A stretch of 64,000 bases of DNA, from NCBI RefSeq assembly GCF_000163895.2, contig NC_016630.1, positions 1,426,001-1,490,000 on the forward strand, written 5' to 3'. Both the position numbers and the translations under genes were made by a program. Shown piece after piece: positions 34,787 through 43,679 of the stretch. The notes beneath the pieces are model-generated. The model saw nothing but the letters and a program-made list of their open reading frames with translations. It was not told where the DNA came from and did not search any database. Position 1 is the first letter of the stretch; every line of letters starts with the position of its first letter. The stretch is from Filifactor alocis ATCC 35896. Lineage in GTDB: Bacteria; Bacillota; Clostridia; Peptostreptococcales; Filifactoraceae.

Positions 34787-35734
34787 TTATTCTTCTTCCG
34801 GTTTCAAGGTGAAGCCAAGGTCATGCAGCTTTCCGACTACTTCTTCCAATGATTTTTTACCAAGGTTTCTTACCTTCATCATATCATCTTCCGTTTTTTT
34901 GGTCAGCTCCTCTACGGTATTGATTGATGCTCGTTTCAGACAATTGTAAGATCGTACGGACAAATCTAATTCTTCAATGGTCATTTCCAAGGCTTTTTCT
35001 TTCTTGCCTTCTTCTTTTTCAACCATCAATTCAATTTCACTTAGTTTATCACTTAAATTCAAGAATAAATTAAGGTGTTCGATTAAAATTTTGGAACCCA
35101 AAGAAACCGCTTCTTGTACCTCAAAGCTTCCGTTTGTCCATATTTCAAATGTAAGTTTTTCTAAATTGGATCTTGCACCGACTCTTGTAGGTTCTATGGT
35201 ATAGTTTACTTTTTTCACAGGAGTATAGATAGAATCCATCGGAATCACTCCAATCGGCATATCTTCTGTCTTATTGTCCTCAGAAGAAACATACCCTCTG
35301 CCTTTACTTACATTAATTTCCATATACAATTTTGTGTCTTTTGAACAAGTCATAATGTGAAGATCCGGATTCAAAACTTCAACATCAGGAGGGCAAATAA
35401 TATCACCTGCTGTGATAATTCCTTCTCCTTCTTGCTCGATTATCAATGTTCTTTGTCTGCTTTCTTCACTATTCATAACCATTGCTAATTCTTTTAGAGT
35501 AAGCATAATTTCCGTAACATCTTCTTTTACTCCCGGGATGGTTGAAAATTCATGCAACACACCTTCGATTTTGATAGAATTTACAGCAACTCCGGGAAGT
35601 GATGACAATAACACTCTTCTCAATGAATTCCCTACAGTAATTCCGAATCCTCTTTCTAAAGGTTCAAGTGCAAATTTACCATAATCATTTCTATATTCTA
35701 AGACTGTTACGTTTGGTTTTTCTATTTCTATCAT
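34787..35734 (-). CDS. rpoA: DNA-directed RNA polymerase subunit alpha
   Basis: 315 residues. The N-terminal dimerisation domain has GFGITVGNSLRRVLLSSLPG; the C-terminal domain (about 245-315) has ELDLSVRSYNCLKRASINTV and RNLGKKSLEEV for UP-element and activator contact. Full length. Directly preceded by rpsK; the rpsD gene usually found between them in Clostridia is absent. Confidence 0.98.
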   Translation of the reverse strand: MIEIEKPNVTVLEYRNDYGKFALEPLERGFGITVGNSLRRVLLSSLPGVAVNSIKIEGVLHEFSTIPGVKEDVTEIMLTLKELAMVMNSEESRQRTLIIEQEGEGIITAGDIICPPDVEVLNPDLHIMTCSKDTKLYMEINVSKGRGYVSSEDNKTEDMPIGVIPMDSIYTPVKKVNYTIEPTRVGARSNLEKLTFEIWTNGSFEVQEAVSLGSKILIEHLNLFLNLSDKLSEIELMVEKEEGKKEKALEMTIEELDLSVRSYNCLKRASINTVEELTKKTEDDMMKVRNLGKKSLEEVVGKLHDLGFTLKPEEE

Positions 35735-35820
35735 TATTTAGAAACCCTCCTTGATTTTCTACAATTTAATTTCTACCGAGGGTAGAGTAATACAACAGCA
35801 TTACCCTTCTTAAATTTCAA

Positions 35821-36222
35821 TTACACTCTTCTTCTTTTTGGTGGTCTACATCCATTGTGTGGAATTGGTGTTACATCCTTAATCATAGTAACTTCAAGTC
35901 CGGATGCTTGTAATGCACGAATTGCCGCTTCTCTTCCTGAACCCGGTCCTTTTACAAACACTTCAACAGAACGAAGTCCGTGTTCCATAGCTGCTTTTGC
36001 AGCAGTTTCTGCAGCCATTTGTGCAGCAAACGGTGTAGATTTTCTTGAGCCTTTAAATCCTAATTGTCCGGCACTTGCCCATGAAATTACATTTCCATGA
36101 ACATCACTTAATGTTACGATAGAATTGTTGAAAGAAGATTGGATATGAGCATGTCCTTTTTCAATGTTCTTTCTTTCTCTTCTACGAACTCTCGCATTTT
36201 TCTTTTTAGCTACTTTCGCCAT
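35821..36222 (-). CDS. rpsK: 30S ribosomal protein S11
   Basis: 133 residues with GHAHIQSSFNNSIVTLSDVH near the start and the C-terminal DVTPIPHNGCRPPKRRRV typical of S11. Part of the platform of the 30S subunit. The N-terminal 20 residues are very basic. Confidence 0.97.
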   Translation of the reverse strand: MAKVAKKKNARVRRRERKNIEKGHAHIQSSFNNSIVTLSDVHGNVISWASAGQLGFKGSRKSTPFAAQMAAETAAKAAMEHGLRSVEVFVKGPGSGREAAIRALQASGLEVTMIKDVTPIPHNGCRPPKRRRV

Positions 36223-36241
36223 TGTTCATCCTCCTTCCTTC

Positions 36242-36607
36242 TTACTTTTTCTTTCTTCCTACAGTACGTTTTGACCCTTTACGAGTTCTTGCGTTTGTTT
36301 TTGTCTTTTGTCCTCTTACCGGCAATCCTTTCATGTGACGGATTCCTCTATAGCAACGAATATCTCTTAATCGTTTAATGTTTAGTGAAATTTCTCTTCT
36401 TAAATCCCCTTCAACAAGATAGTTATCAATTGCTTTACGAAGTGTGTTTACTTCTTCTTCTGTCAAGTCTTTGATTCTTGTATCAGGATTGATTCCGGTG
36501 TCTTTCAAGATTTTGTTGGATGTTGGTCTACCAATTCCAAAGATGTAGGTTAATCCAATTTCCACTCTTTTTTCTCTTGGTAAGTCGATACCTGCAATAC
36601 GAGCCAT
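36242..36607 (-). CDS. rpsM: 30S ribosomal protein S13
   Basis: 121 residues, MARIAGIDLPREKRVEIGLT at the start and GLPVRGQKTKTNARTRKG at the end. Contacts tRNA and bridges to L5. First long gene of the alpha operon, after rpmJ. Confidence 0.97.
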   Translation of the reverse strand: MARIAGIDLPREKRVEIGLTYIFGIGRPTSNKILKDTGINPDTRIKDLTEEEVNTLRKAIDNYLVEGDLRREISLNIKRLRDIRCYRGIRHMKGLPVRGQKTKTNARTRKGSKRTVGRKKK

Positions 36608-36655
36608 TCAGCTTGCACCTCCTATAATTTATTCTCTATCTGTCTTCCATATTAT

Positions 36656-36769
36656 TTAACCTTGTTTTTGCTTATGTTTCGGATTTTCACAAATCACCAT
36701 TACTTTTCCGTTTCTTCTGATGATTTTGCATTTTTCACACATAGGCTTTACAGATGGTCTTACTTTCAT
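36656..36769 (-). CDS. rpmJ: 50S ribosomal protein L36
   Basis: 37 residues. Starts MKVRPSVKPMCEKCKIIRRN and continues GKVMVICENPKHKQKQG. The four zinc ligands C-x2-C (11, 14), Cys27 and His32 are all present, so it is the zinc-binding form. In its standard place between infA and rpsM with GGAGG upstream. Confidence 0.95.
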   Translation of the reverse strand: MKVRPSVKPMCEKCKIIRRNGKVMVICENPKHKQKQG

Positions 36770-36787
36770 TTTCTTCCCTCCTGCTCC

Positions 36788-37006
36788 TTACTTCTTTCTC
36801 CATGTGATACGACCTTTTGTAAGGTCATACGGAGAAAGCTCTACAGTCACTGTATCCCCAGGCAAAATACGAATAAAGTTCATACGAAGTTTACCGGAAA
36901 TATGTGCCATAATTTCGTGATCATTCTCTAATTTGACTTTAAACATTGTATTAGGAAGAGCATCTATCACTGTTCCCTCTAATTCAATAACGTCTTTTTT
37001 TGACAT
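36788..37006 (-). CDS. infA: Translation initiation factor IF-1
   Basis: 72 residues, an OB-fold protein that blocks the A site during initiation. Sequence MSKKDVIELEGTVIDALPN to PGDTVTVELSPYDLTKGRI. The start at 37006 is preferred over an ATG at 37015, which would be only 2 bases from the AAGGAGG and gives three extra residues not expected in the family. Confidence 0.95.
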   Translation of the reverse strand: MSKKDVIELEGTVIDALPNTMFKVKLENDHEIMAHISGKLRMNFIRILPGDTVTVELSPYDLTKGRITWRKK

Positions 37007-37022
37007 ACTGTGCATATCCTCC

Positions 37023-37280
37023 TTAGTTTCCTAACAGTTTCAATTCTTTTCTAACATAGGCGTTAATTTCTGAATGATTGTTCAAATGTTCTATTTTTTC
37101 GATATCAATGGACCGGTTTGTTTTTTGAAGATGTTTGATGTTCTTTTTTTTCAAATGTTCAATCGTTCTTGTCTTTCCATCCATCACCAAGACTTCTCTC
37201 TCATTCAATACTCGAACAACAACCATTCGTTCCAATTTATCGTGTCCTGCTTTACTAATTACTACTGTTCCTCTATCCAT
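37023..37280 (-). CDS. KOW-domain RNA-binding protein (L14e-like)
   Basis: 85 residues. N-terminal KOW-like segment DRGTVVISKAGHDKLERMVV and a basic C-terminal half with KKKNIKHLQKTNRSID. This small protein between map and infA is characteristic of Clostridia; probably ribosome-associated, but its role is not established. Spacing of 16 bp to infA. Confidence 0.85.
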   Translation of the reverse strand: MDRGTVVISKAGHDKLERMVVVRVLNEREVLVMDGKTRTIEHLKKKNIKHLQKTNRSIDIEKIEHLNNHSEINAYVRKELKLLGN

Positions 37281-37291
37281 GGCGCACCCTT

Positions 37292-38041
37292 TTATAATAC
37301 TGTCAAAAGTTCCGGCCCATGTTCTGTGATAACCAAAGTATGTTCATAGTGTGCAGAATTTTTGCCATCTAATGTTCTTGTTGTCCATCCATCATCATCA
37401 ATCACTACTCGATATGTTCCTATATTAATCATAGGTTCTACTGCAATTACAAGTCCCTCTAACAATCGTGGTCCTTTGTGTGGAACTCCGTAGTTAGGTA
37501 CCGGAGGATCTTCATGCAACTTCGTGCCAACTCCATGTCCTGTAAAATCTCTCACTACAGAAAACCCTTCCGCTTCTGCTGATTTTTGCACATGATGAGA
37601 GATATCTGAAAGACGATTTCCAATTACAGCGTGTTCGATTCCGTCATAAAAACTTTGTCTTGTCGCTGCAATCAAATGTTCATCTTCTTTGCTTATCTTC
37701 CCAACCGGATGAGTTTTCGCACTATCTCCATGGTATCCTTTGTAGAAAGCTCCGATATCAATACTGATAATGTCTCCTTCTTCCAAAATATCTTTTTTTG
37801 ATGGGATTCCATGAACAATAATTTCATTTTTGGAAGCGCAGATGCTGCCCGGAAAACCGTTATAGTTTAAGAAAGATGGGATTGCACGATGTTTGATAAT
37901 GGTTTGATACGCCAATTGATCCAATTCCCATGTGCTTACTCCCGGTTTTACCGCCTCTCTTAAAACAGCATGCGTCTCCGCTACTATTTTCCCGGCTTCT
38001 CGAAGTAATTCTATTTCTCTTTTTGATCTGAGAGTTATCAT
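37292..38041 (-). CDS. map: Methionine aminopeptidase type I
   Basis: 249 residues. Removes N-terminal Met from new proteins. Metal ligands appear in DIGAFYKGYHGDSAKT (two Asp), GHGVGTKLHEDPPVPNYG (His) and VIAVEPMIN plus the C-terminal NSAHYEHTLVITEHG (Glu). It starts one base after the adk stop. No N-terminal zinc-finger extension. Confidence 0.97.
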   Translation of the reverse strand: MITLRSKREIELLREAGKIVAETHAVLREAVKPGVSTWELDQLAYQTIIKHRAIPSFLNYNGFPGSICASKNEIIVHGIPSKKDILEEGDIISIDIGAFYKGYHGDSAKTHPVGKISKEDEHLIAATRQSFYDGIEHAVIGNRLSDISHHVQKSAEAEGFSVVRDFTGHGVGTKLHEDPPVPNYGVPHKGPRLLEGLVIAVEPMINIGTYRVVIDDDGWTTRTLDGKNSAHYEHTLVITEHGPELLTVL

Positions 38042-38692
38042 TTACTTGTCACTTCCTAATGCTGCTTTAATATCTTCAAATACTGTATCAATGTTTTGTT
38101 CACCATTGATATTTGCAATATTATTTTGCTTTGTGTAGTAATCAATCAACGGTTTTGTTTGATCGGTGTATACTGAGATTCTGTTCTTTACTGTTTCTTC
38201 TTTGTCATCATCTCTTTGATAAAGTGCTTGTCCGCATGTGTCGCAGATTCCTTCTTTTTTCGGAGGATTGAATTTAACATGGTATGTTGAACCGTCCCCT
38301 TTACAGATTCTTCTGCCCACAGCACGTTCGATTAGAATATCAGGGTTTACTTCAATATTTACTACTGTATCAATCTTTGTTCCCAATTTACTTAATACCT
38401 TATCTAATTCTTCTGCTTGAAAGATAGTTCTTGGAAAACCGTCCAACATAAAACCTTTTTTGACATCGTCTTGCATCAAACGATCTGCTACCAATTCCAC
38501 TACCAATTCATCAGGAACTAACAAACCTTTATCTATATATTCTTTCACTTTTTTTCCAAGCTCTGTATTCTCTTTGATGTTTTTTCGAAAGATGTCTCCG
38601 GTAGAAATATGAACAGTTCCATAAGCTTCTACGATTTGTTCCGCCTGTGTTCCTTTTCCGGCTCCCGGAGGCCCTAATAATATAATATTCAT
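38042..38692 (-). CDS. adk: Adenylate kinase with zinc-type LID
   Basis: 216 residues from the ATG at 38692 (GGGAGATG upstream; the longer TTG form to 38707 is unlikely). Interconverts AMP, ADP and ATP. P-loop GPPGAGKGTQAEQI, GFPRT, and a long LID with the usual metal-ligand positions read C-x2-D and C-x2-C (ICKGDGSTYH, ICDTCGQALYQRDDD). Many Gram-positive enzymes have C-C-C-C or C-C-C-D; here the Asp is at position two. Confidence 0.96.
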   Translation of the reverse strand: MNIILLGPPGAGKGTQAEQIVEAYGTVHISTGDIFRKNIKENTELGKKVKEYIDKGLLVPDELVVELVADRLMQDDVKKGFMLDGFPRTIFQAEELDKVLSKLGTKIDTVVNIEVNPDILIERAVGRRICKGDGSTYHVKFNPPKKEGICDTCGQALYQRDDDKEETVKNRISVYTDQTKPLIDYYTKQNNIANINGEQNIDTVFEDIKAALGSDK

Positions 38693-38721
38693 ATCTTCAT
38701 CTCCCAATTTTACATTGTTCT

Positions 38722-39993
38722 CTATTTCAAGAATCCTTGATATTGTCTCATTACAGATTGTGCTTTGATTTGTCTCATCGTTTCAATTGCAACCCCAACT
38801 ACGATCAACAGACTTGTTCCACCAAAACGAACAGGAATTTCTGTTGCGTGATAAATAACTGTCGGTAATGCTGCAATCAATGATAAAAAGACTGCTCCTA
38901 CAAAAGTTAAGCGGTTCAATGATTTTGCAATATAATCCGCTGTCGGTTTTCCCGGTCTGATTCCCGGAATAAAACCGTTGCCGTTCTTTAAGTTGTCTGC
39001 CACTTCATCCGGTTGGAAGGTAATGGAAATATAAAAATAAGAGAATGCAAATACCAGTACAAATTGAATGATACTGAATATATAAATTCCCGGATTTCCA
39101 TTGGAACTTAAATATTTTTGCACAAAATTTTGATATTCTTGATTTCGAACAAAGAATCTCATCATTTCAGGTAACATCATCACAGACGATGCGAAGATTA
39201 CCGGAATTACTCCTGCTTGATTTACTTTCAACGGAATATGAGAAGATTGTCCACCGTAAGTATTTTTTCCAATCACTCTCTTTGCATATTGTACAGGTAT
39301 TTTTCGAACCCCTTCCAACACCATGATTACTCCGATGATAATTGCAATAGAAACAACCAAAAATACAATAATTTGAATTGGGTTGATTGCTCCGGTTTTG
39401 GATAATTCTAATGTCTGTTTTACAGATATCGGATATCTTGAAATGATACCTGCATAGATAATCATAGAAACACCATTTCCGATTCCCTTTTCTGTTACAA
39501 TTTCACCAAGCCACATCAAGAAAGTCGTTCCTGCTGTAAGTGTGATGACGATTGTAAAAACAGGTAAAAGGTCTTGTGATAACAATGCTCCTCTAAACAT
39601 ACCATATACTAATGAGAAAGATTGGAACAACGCCAATGCTACTGACAAGTATCTCGTATATTCAGAAATTTTCTTTCTTCCGTCTTCACCGGACTTTTGC
39701 AACTCTTCCAACGACGGAATCGCTACTGTTAAAAGTTGCATCACAATAGATGATGTGATGTATGGTGTCACCCCAAGAGCAAATAATGTAAATTGGCTCA
39801 ATGCACCTCCGGACATCATATCATACAATGAAAGCACATTGCTTTTGCTAAGCTGATTTTTGATAAGGCTTGTATCCATCCCGGCTGTCGGAATAGATGC
39901 ACCGATTCTAAATACTACTAACATCATTGCTGTAAAGAGTATTCTTTTTCTTAATGTCGGTATTTTCATTGCTCGCTTCAATGCTTCAAACAA
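38722..39993 (-). CDS. secY: Preprotein translocase subunit SecY
   Basis: 423 residues, ten membrane helices. Channel of the Sec translocon, partner of SecE (encoded at 55076). Start region MFEALKRAMKIPTLRKRILF, plug-domain region after residue 50, cytoplasmic loops GGQSSHIPLKVNQAGVIPVI and GIRPGKPTADYI. It follows rplO by one base. Confidence 0.97.
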   Translation of the reverse strand: MFEALKRAMKIPTLRKRILFTAMMLVVFRIGASIPTAGMDTSLIKNQLSKSNVLSLYDMMSGGALSQFTLFALGVTPYITSSIVMQLLTVAIPSLEELQKSGEDGRKKISEYTRYLSVALALFQSFSLVYGMFRGALLSQDLLPVFTIVITLTAGTTFLMWLGEIVTEKGIGNGVSMIIYAGIISRYPISVKQTLELSKTGAINPIQIIVFLVVSIAIIIGVIMVLEGVRKIPVQYAKRVIGKNTYGGQSSHIPLKVNQAGVIPVIFASSVMMLPEMMRFFVRNQEYQNFVQKYLSSNGNPGIYIFSIIQFVLVFAFSYFYISITFQPDEVADNLKNGNGFIPGIRPGKPTADYIAKSLNRLTFVGAVFLSLIAALPTVIYHATEIPVRFGGTSLLIVVGVAIETMRQIKAQSVMRQYQGFLK

Positions 39994-40443
39994 CTAAATC
40001 ACCTCTGCCTTTCCTCCTGCAGCTTCTATTTTTTCGATTGCTGATTTTGTGAATTTGCTTGCTTTAATCGTAATTTTTTTGTTAAATTCCCCATTACCAA
40101 GTACTTTCAATCCATCTTTTTCAATCTTTTTAATTACTTTTCTATCTTTCAATAGCTGTGCATCAACTACTGTTCCGTCTTCAAAGTCATTCAAACGATC
40201 GATATTAATCACACTGTATTTTTTCTCAAATCTTGTGTTATCAAAACCAATCTTTGGAAGTCTTCTCATTAAAGGCATTTGACCCCCTTCAAATCCCGGT
40301 CTAACTCCACCGCCGGAACGAGCGCCTTGTCCTTTTTGTCCTCTTCCTGAAGTTTTCCCTTGACCTGTAGCGGTACCGCGACCTAATCTTTTTTTAGCTT
40401 TTGTGCCGCCGCCTACAGCCGGTCTCAATTCATGTAGTTTCAT
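39994..40443 (-). CDS. rplO: 50S ribosomal protein L15
   Basis: 149 residues. MKLHELRPAVGGGTKAKKRL, then GRGTATGQGKTSGRGQKGQG and GGVRPGFEGGQMPLMRRLPK as in L15. Assembly protein of the 50S subunit; spc operon. Confidence 0.97.
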   Translation of the reverse strand: MKLHELRPAVGGGTKAKKRLGRGTATGQGKTSGRGQKGQGARSGGGVRPGFEGGQMPLMRRLPKIGFDNTRFEKKYSVINIDRLNDFEDGTVVDAQLLKDRKVIKKIEKDGLKVLGNGEFNKKITIKASKFTKSAIEKIEAAGGKAEVI

Positions 40444-40460
40444 CTTTGCACCTCCTTTTT

Positions 40461-40631
40461 TTATTCTTCTACTTCTACCAGATGACTAACCGTTTTAATC
40501 ATTCCTCTGATTTGAGGATTGTCAGGTTTTTCAACTGTTTGGTGTCTTTTTTTAAGTCCTAAAGCAACCAATGTTCCTCTTTGATTAGGTTTAGTTCCAA
40601 TCGGACTTTTTTTCAATGTAATCTTTAACAT
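40461..40631 (-). CDS. rpmD: 50S ribosomal protein L30
   Basis: 56 residues. Reads MLKITLKKSPIGTKPNQRGT, LVALGLKKRHQTVEKPDN, PQIRGMIKTVSHLVEVEE, the complete bacterial L30. Lies between rpsE and rplO with a GGAGG site 6 bases before the ATG. Confidence 0.95.
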   Translation of the reverse strand: MLKITLKKSPIGTKPNQRGTLVALGLKKRHQTVEKPDNPQIRGMIKTVSHLVEVEE

Positions 40632-40643
40632 ATTTTCGTCCTC

Positions 40644-41150
40644 CTAACCTAAAAGATCCTCTACTTTTTTACCTCTGAGTTCTGCTACTTGTTCGATGGT
40701 ACGTAGAGATTTTAATCCTTCCATTGTTGCGTTAACCATATTTCTTTCGTTGTTCGTTCCTATTGATTTTGCACGAACATCTTCGATTCCTGCTAATTCA
40801 AGCACAGCACGAACAGGTCCTCCTGCTAAGACTCCGGTTCCTTCAGGAGCCGGCATGATGATTACATATCCTGCACCGAATCTTCCTTTCACAACATGAG
40901 GGATTGTAGTTCCTACCATAGGTACTTCTATCATATTTTTCTTTGCATCTTCTTCAGCTTTGCGGATTGCTTCCGGAACTTCACTTGCTTTTCCTGTTCC
41001 AAGTGCAACGTGTCCGTTTCCGTCTCCAACTACAACAAGGGCTGCAAAACGGAAGTTACGACCTCCCTTTACTACCTTTGTTACTCTTCTAATGTTGACT
41101 ACTTTTGTTTCTAAATCCAGTTGTCGAGCATCAATTCGTTTTCTTTGCAT
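40644..41150 (-). CDS. rpsE: 30S ribosomal protein S5
   Basis: 168 residues. N-terminal double-stranded RNA-binding part VVNIRRVTKVVKGGRNFRFA and C-terminal SIGTNNERNMVNATMEGLKS. Contributes to decoding fidelity and mRNA unwinding. The spectinomycin-loop region looks ordinary. Confidence 0.97.
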   Translation of the reverse strand: MQRKRIDARQLDLETKVVNIRRVTKVVKGGRNFRFAALVVVGDGNGHVALGTGKASEVPEAIRKAEEDAKKNMIEVPMVGTTIPHVVKGRFGAGYVIIMPAPEGTGVLAGGPVRAVLELAGIEDVRAKSIGTNNERNMVNATMEGLKSLRTIEQVAELRGKKVEDLLG

Positions 41151-41168
41151 TATTTCCCCTCCTTCTTA

Positions 41169-41537
41169 CTAAAATTGAAGTCCAGCTTCTCTTGCACCTT
41201 CTGCAACTTGTTGAACTCTTCCGTGATAAATATATCCGCCACGGTCAAACACGACCTCTTTAATCCCTTTTTCGATTGCTCTCTCAGCTGCAATTTTTCC
41301 TACAAGTCTTGCAGCTTCTTTATTTCCAGTGCTTTCTAATTGTTCTTTAATCGCTTTATCCAATGTAGAAGCAGAAACTAATGTTACTCTGTTCACATCG
41401 TCAATTACTTGCACATAAATATTGTTTGTACTTCTGTATACGTTGAATCTTGGTTTTTCAGGAGTTCCGGATAAGTTTTTACGAACTCTTTTATGTCTTG
41501 CCACACGTCCAATGTTTTTGTCAATTTTACGAAACAC
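41169..41537 (-). CDS. rplR: 50S ribosomal protein L18
   Basis: 122 residues from a GTG at 41537. The in-frame GTG at 41546 sits right against the AAAGGA, so the second GTG, 8 bases further, is preferred and gives the normal FRKIDKNIGRVARHKRVRKN start. Binds 5S rRNA. C-terminus FDRGGYIYHGRVQQVAEGAR. Confidence 0.93.
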   Translation of the reverse strand: MFRKIDKNIGRVARHKRVRKNLSGTPEKPRFNVYRSTNNIYVQVIDDVNRVTLVSASTLDKAIKEQLESTGNKEAARLVGKIAAERAIEKGIKEVVFDRGGYIYHGRVQQVAEGAREAGLQF

Positions 41538-41569
41538 TCGATTCACTCCTTTCTCTATTTTATGCCGTC

Positions 41570-42112
41570 TTATTTCTTACCGGTTTTACCTTCTTTACGA
41601 CGAACATGTTCTCCTGCATAACGAATTCCTTTTCCTTTATATGGTTCAGGCTCTCTCCATGCTCTGATTTTTGCAGCGTAGTTTCCTACAAGTTGTTTAT
41701 TGATTCCTCTTACAACAATTTCCAATTGTGTAGGAACTTCTGTCTCAACGCCTTCCGGATCTTCCATCTCAACCGGATGAGAAAAACCTAAGTTTAATAC
41801 TAATTTCTTTCCTTGTTTTGCCGCTCTATAACCAACACCCACGATTTCCATTTTCTTTTCGTAACCTTCTGTTACCCCGATAATCATGTTGTTGATTAAA
41901 GTTCTGCTAAGTCCATGCAAGGATTTATGTTTTTTATTTTCAGTTGGTCTTGTTACTGTTAGTATTCCGTCGTTGATTTCAATTTTCATACTTGGATCAA
42001 TCGCTTGTGTCAATTGTCCTTTTGGTCCTTTTACAGTCACAATATTCTTTTCATCAACTTTGACTTCAACGCCTGCCGGTACTGTTACCGGTTTCAATCC
42101 GATTCTTGACAT
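41570..42112 (-). CDS. rplF: 50S ribosomal protein L6
   Basis: 180 residues. MSRIGLKPVTVPAGVEVKVD at the start and EPYKGKGIRYAGEHVRRKEG at the end, both diagnostic for L6. Lies by the factor-binding site of the 50S subunit. GGAGG before the ATG. Confidence 0.97.
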   Translation of the reverse strand: MSRIGLKPVTVPAGVEVKVDEKNIVTVKGPKGQLTQAIDPSMKIEINDGILTVTRPTENKKHKSLHGLSRTLINNMIIGVTEGYEKKMEIVGVGYRAAKQGKKLVLNLGFSHPVEMEDPEGVETEVPTQLEIVVRGINKQLVGNYAAKIRAWREPEPYKGKGIRYAGEHVRRKEGKTGKK

Positions 42113-42137
42113 TTTGGCACCTCCTTACATTACATTA

Positions 42138-42536
42138 TTACCAAACGTAGCAGACTACCTCTCCACCTACGCCTAATTCTCTTGCCTGTTTATCTGTCAA
42201 AATTCCTTTTGATGTAGAAATGATAGAAATTCCAAGTCCGTTCAATACCTTTGGAACTGTGTTCTTGTCAGCATAAACTCTAAGACCCGGTTTAGAGATT
42301 CTCTTTAATCCTAAGATTACTTTTTGTCCATCTTTTCCATATTTCAATGCAACGCGGATAAGCCCTTGTTTGCCATCTTCGATTACATCATATCCTTTAA
42401 TATATCCTTCTTCTAAAAGAATTCTAGCAATTTCTCTTTTAATATTTGAAGCCGGAATATCAACTGTTTCGTGTTTTGCGATGATTCCGTTTCTGATACG
42501 TGTCAGCATATCTGCTATTGGATCTGTCATTACCAT
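42138..42536 (-). CDS. rpsH: 30S ribosomal protein S8
   Basis: 132 residues. MTDPIADMLTRIRNG and C-terminal STSKGILTDKQARELGVGGE. The ATG at 42536 is at optimal distance (9 bases) from AGGAGG, giving two residues before the usual MTDPI start. Binds 16S central domain. Confidence 0.96.
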   Translation of the reverse strand: MVMTDPIADMLTRIRNGIIAKHETVDIPASNIKREIARILLEEGYIKGYDVIEDGKQGLIRVALKYGKDGQKVILGLKRISKPGLRVYADKNTVPKVLNGLGISIISTSKGILTDKQARELGVGGEVVCYVW

Positions 42537-42566
42537 ATTCGTTTGCCTCCTTTCATTCTTAAGGAT

Positions 42567-42752
42567 TTACCAGCTCGCTTTTTTCACTCCTGGGATTTGT
42601 CCTTTGTACGCTAATTCTCTAAAGCATATACGGCAAATTCCAAATTTGCGCAATACGCTATGAGGTCTACCACAAAGACTGCATCTTGTGTATTCTCTGG
42701 TTGCATATTTTTGTGGTCTTTGTTGTTTTATTTTCATTGATTTCTTCGCCAT
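42567..42752 (-). CDS. rpsZ: 30S ribosomal protein S14, zinc-binding type Z
   Basis: 61 residues, short S14 with four cysteines in CSLCGRPH and GICRICFRELA, the zinc-binding C+ form typical of Gram-positives. Ends GQIPGVKKASW. Confidence 0.96.
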   Translation of the reverse strand: MAKKSMKIKQQRPQKYATREYTRCSLCGRPHSVLRKFGICRICFRELAYKGQIPGVKKASW

Positions 42753-42767
42753 ATTTTCCTCCTATAA

Positions 42768-43310
42768 CTACTTCATAAAAGGCATTCCGTATAATCTCAA
42801 TAACTCTCTTGCTTCTTCATCTGTTTTAGCTGTAGTTACAAAGATAATATCCATACCTCTTACAGTATCTACTTTATCATAATCAATTTCAGGGAAAATA
42901 AGTTGTTCTTTGATACCGATGGCATAGTTTCCTCTTCCATCGAAAGAATCTTTTGAAACTCCTCTAAAGTCACGAACACGTGGCAATGTGATGTTTACCA
43001 ATTTATCAACAAAATGCAACATTTTGTCTCCACGAAGAGTAACTTTTGCTCCAATTGGCATTCCTTCTCTGATTTTGAAGTTCGCAACTGATTTTTTCGC
43101 TCTTGTTGGAACTGCTTTTTGTCCGGTAATCAATTCAATTTCTGAAATTGCACTATCCAAAACTTTAGCATTGTCTCTTGCTTCCCCAACACCCATGTTG
43201 ATAACGACTTTTTCTATTTTAGGGATTTCCATCGGATTTTTGTATCCGAATTTTTCCATCATTCCCTTTGTAATTTCATTTTTGTATAACTCTACTAGTC
43301 TTGAAGCCAT
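42768..43310 (-). CDS. rplE: 50S ribosomal protein L5
   Basis: 180 residues. NPMEIPKIEKVVINMGVGEA and LPRVRDFRGVSKDSFDGRGN are L5 signatures. Binds 5S rRNA and contacts S13. Confidence 0.97.
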   Translation of the reverse strand: MASRLVELYKNEITKGMMEKFGYKNPMEIPKIEKVVINMGVGEARDNAKVLDSAISEIELITGQKAVPTRAKKSVANFKIREGMPIGAKVTLRGDKMLHFVDKLVNITLPRVRDFRGVSKDSFDGRGNYAIGIKEQLIFPEIDYDKVDTVRGMDIIFVTTAKTDEEARELLRLYGMPFMK

Positions 43311-43335
43311 CTATATGCCTCCTTTCCTCTATTAT

Positions 43336-43638
43336 CTATATTTCTTCTCCGGTTTTTTTGGAAACTCTTACCTTTGATCCGTCTTCCAAAAATTTGTAAC
43401 CTACTCGAACTCCTTTGCCGGCCTTTGCATCATACAACATTACATTTGAATGGTGAATTGCAGCTTCTTGTTCTATAATTCCGCCTTGAGGATTTTTTTG
43501 ACTTGGTTTTGTGTGTTTTTGGACTTTGTTTACTCCTTCTACCACAACTCTATCACCTTTTACAGCAATAATTTTCCCTTTTTTTCCTCTGTCTTTCCCG
43601 CTAATAACAACTACGGTATCTCCAGTTTTTATACGCAT
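43336..43638 (-). CDS. rplX: 50S ribosomal protein L24
   Basis: 100 residues. KOW motif in KTGDTVVVISGKDRGKKGKI; continues VNKVQKHTKPSQKNPQGGII. Early 50S assembly initiator. Confidence 0.97.
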   Translation of the reverse strand: MRIKTGDTVVVISGKDRGKKGKIIAVKGDRVVVEGVNKVQKHTKPSQKNPQGGIIEQEAAIHHSNVMLYDAKAGKGVRVGYKFLEDGSKVRVSKKTGEEI

Positions 43639-43679
43639 TTATTGTACACCTCCCTAATAGGATTTCTTTCACGCTTAAC

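Noticed and set aside
34984..35734. A search for rpsD hidden between rpsK and rpoA
   Set aside because: The gap is only 87 bp and holds no frame.
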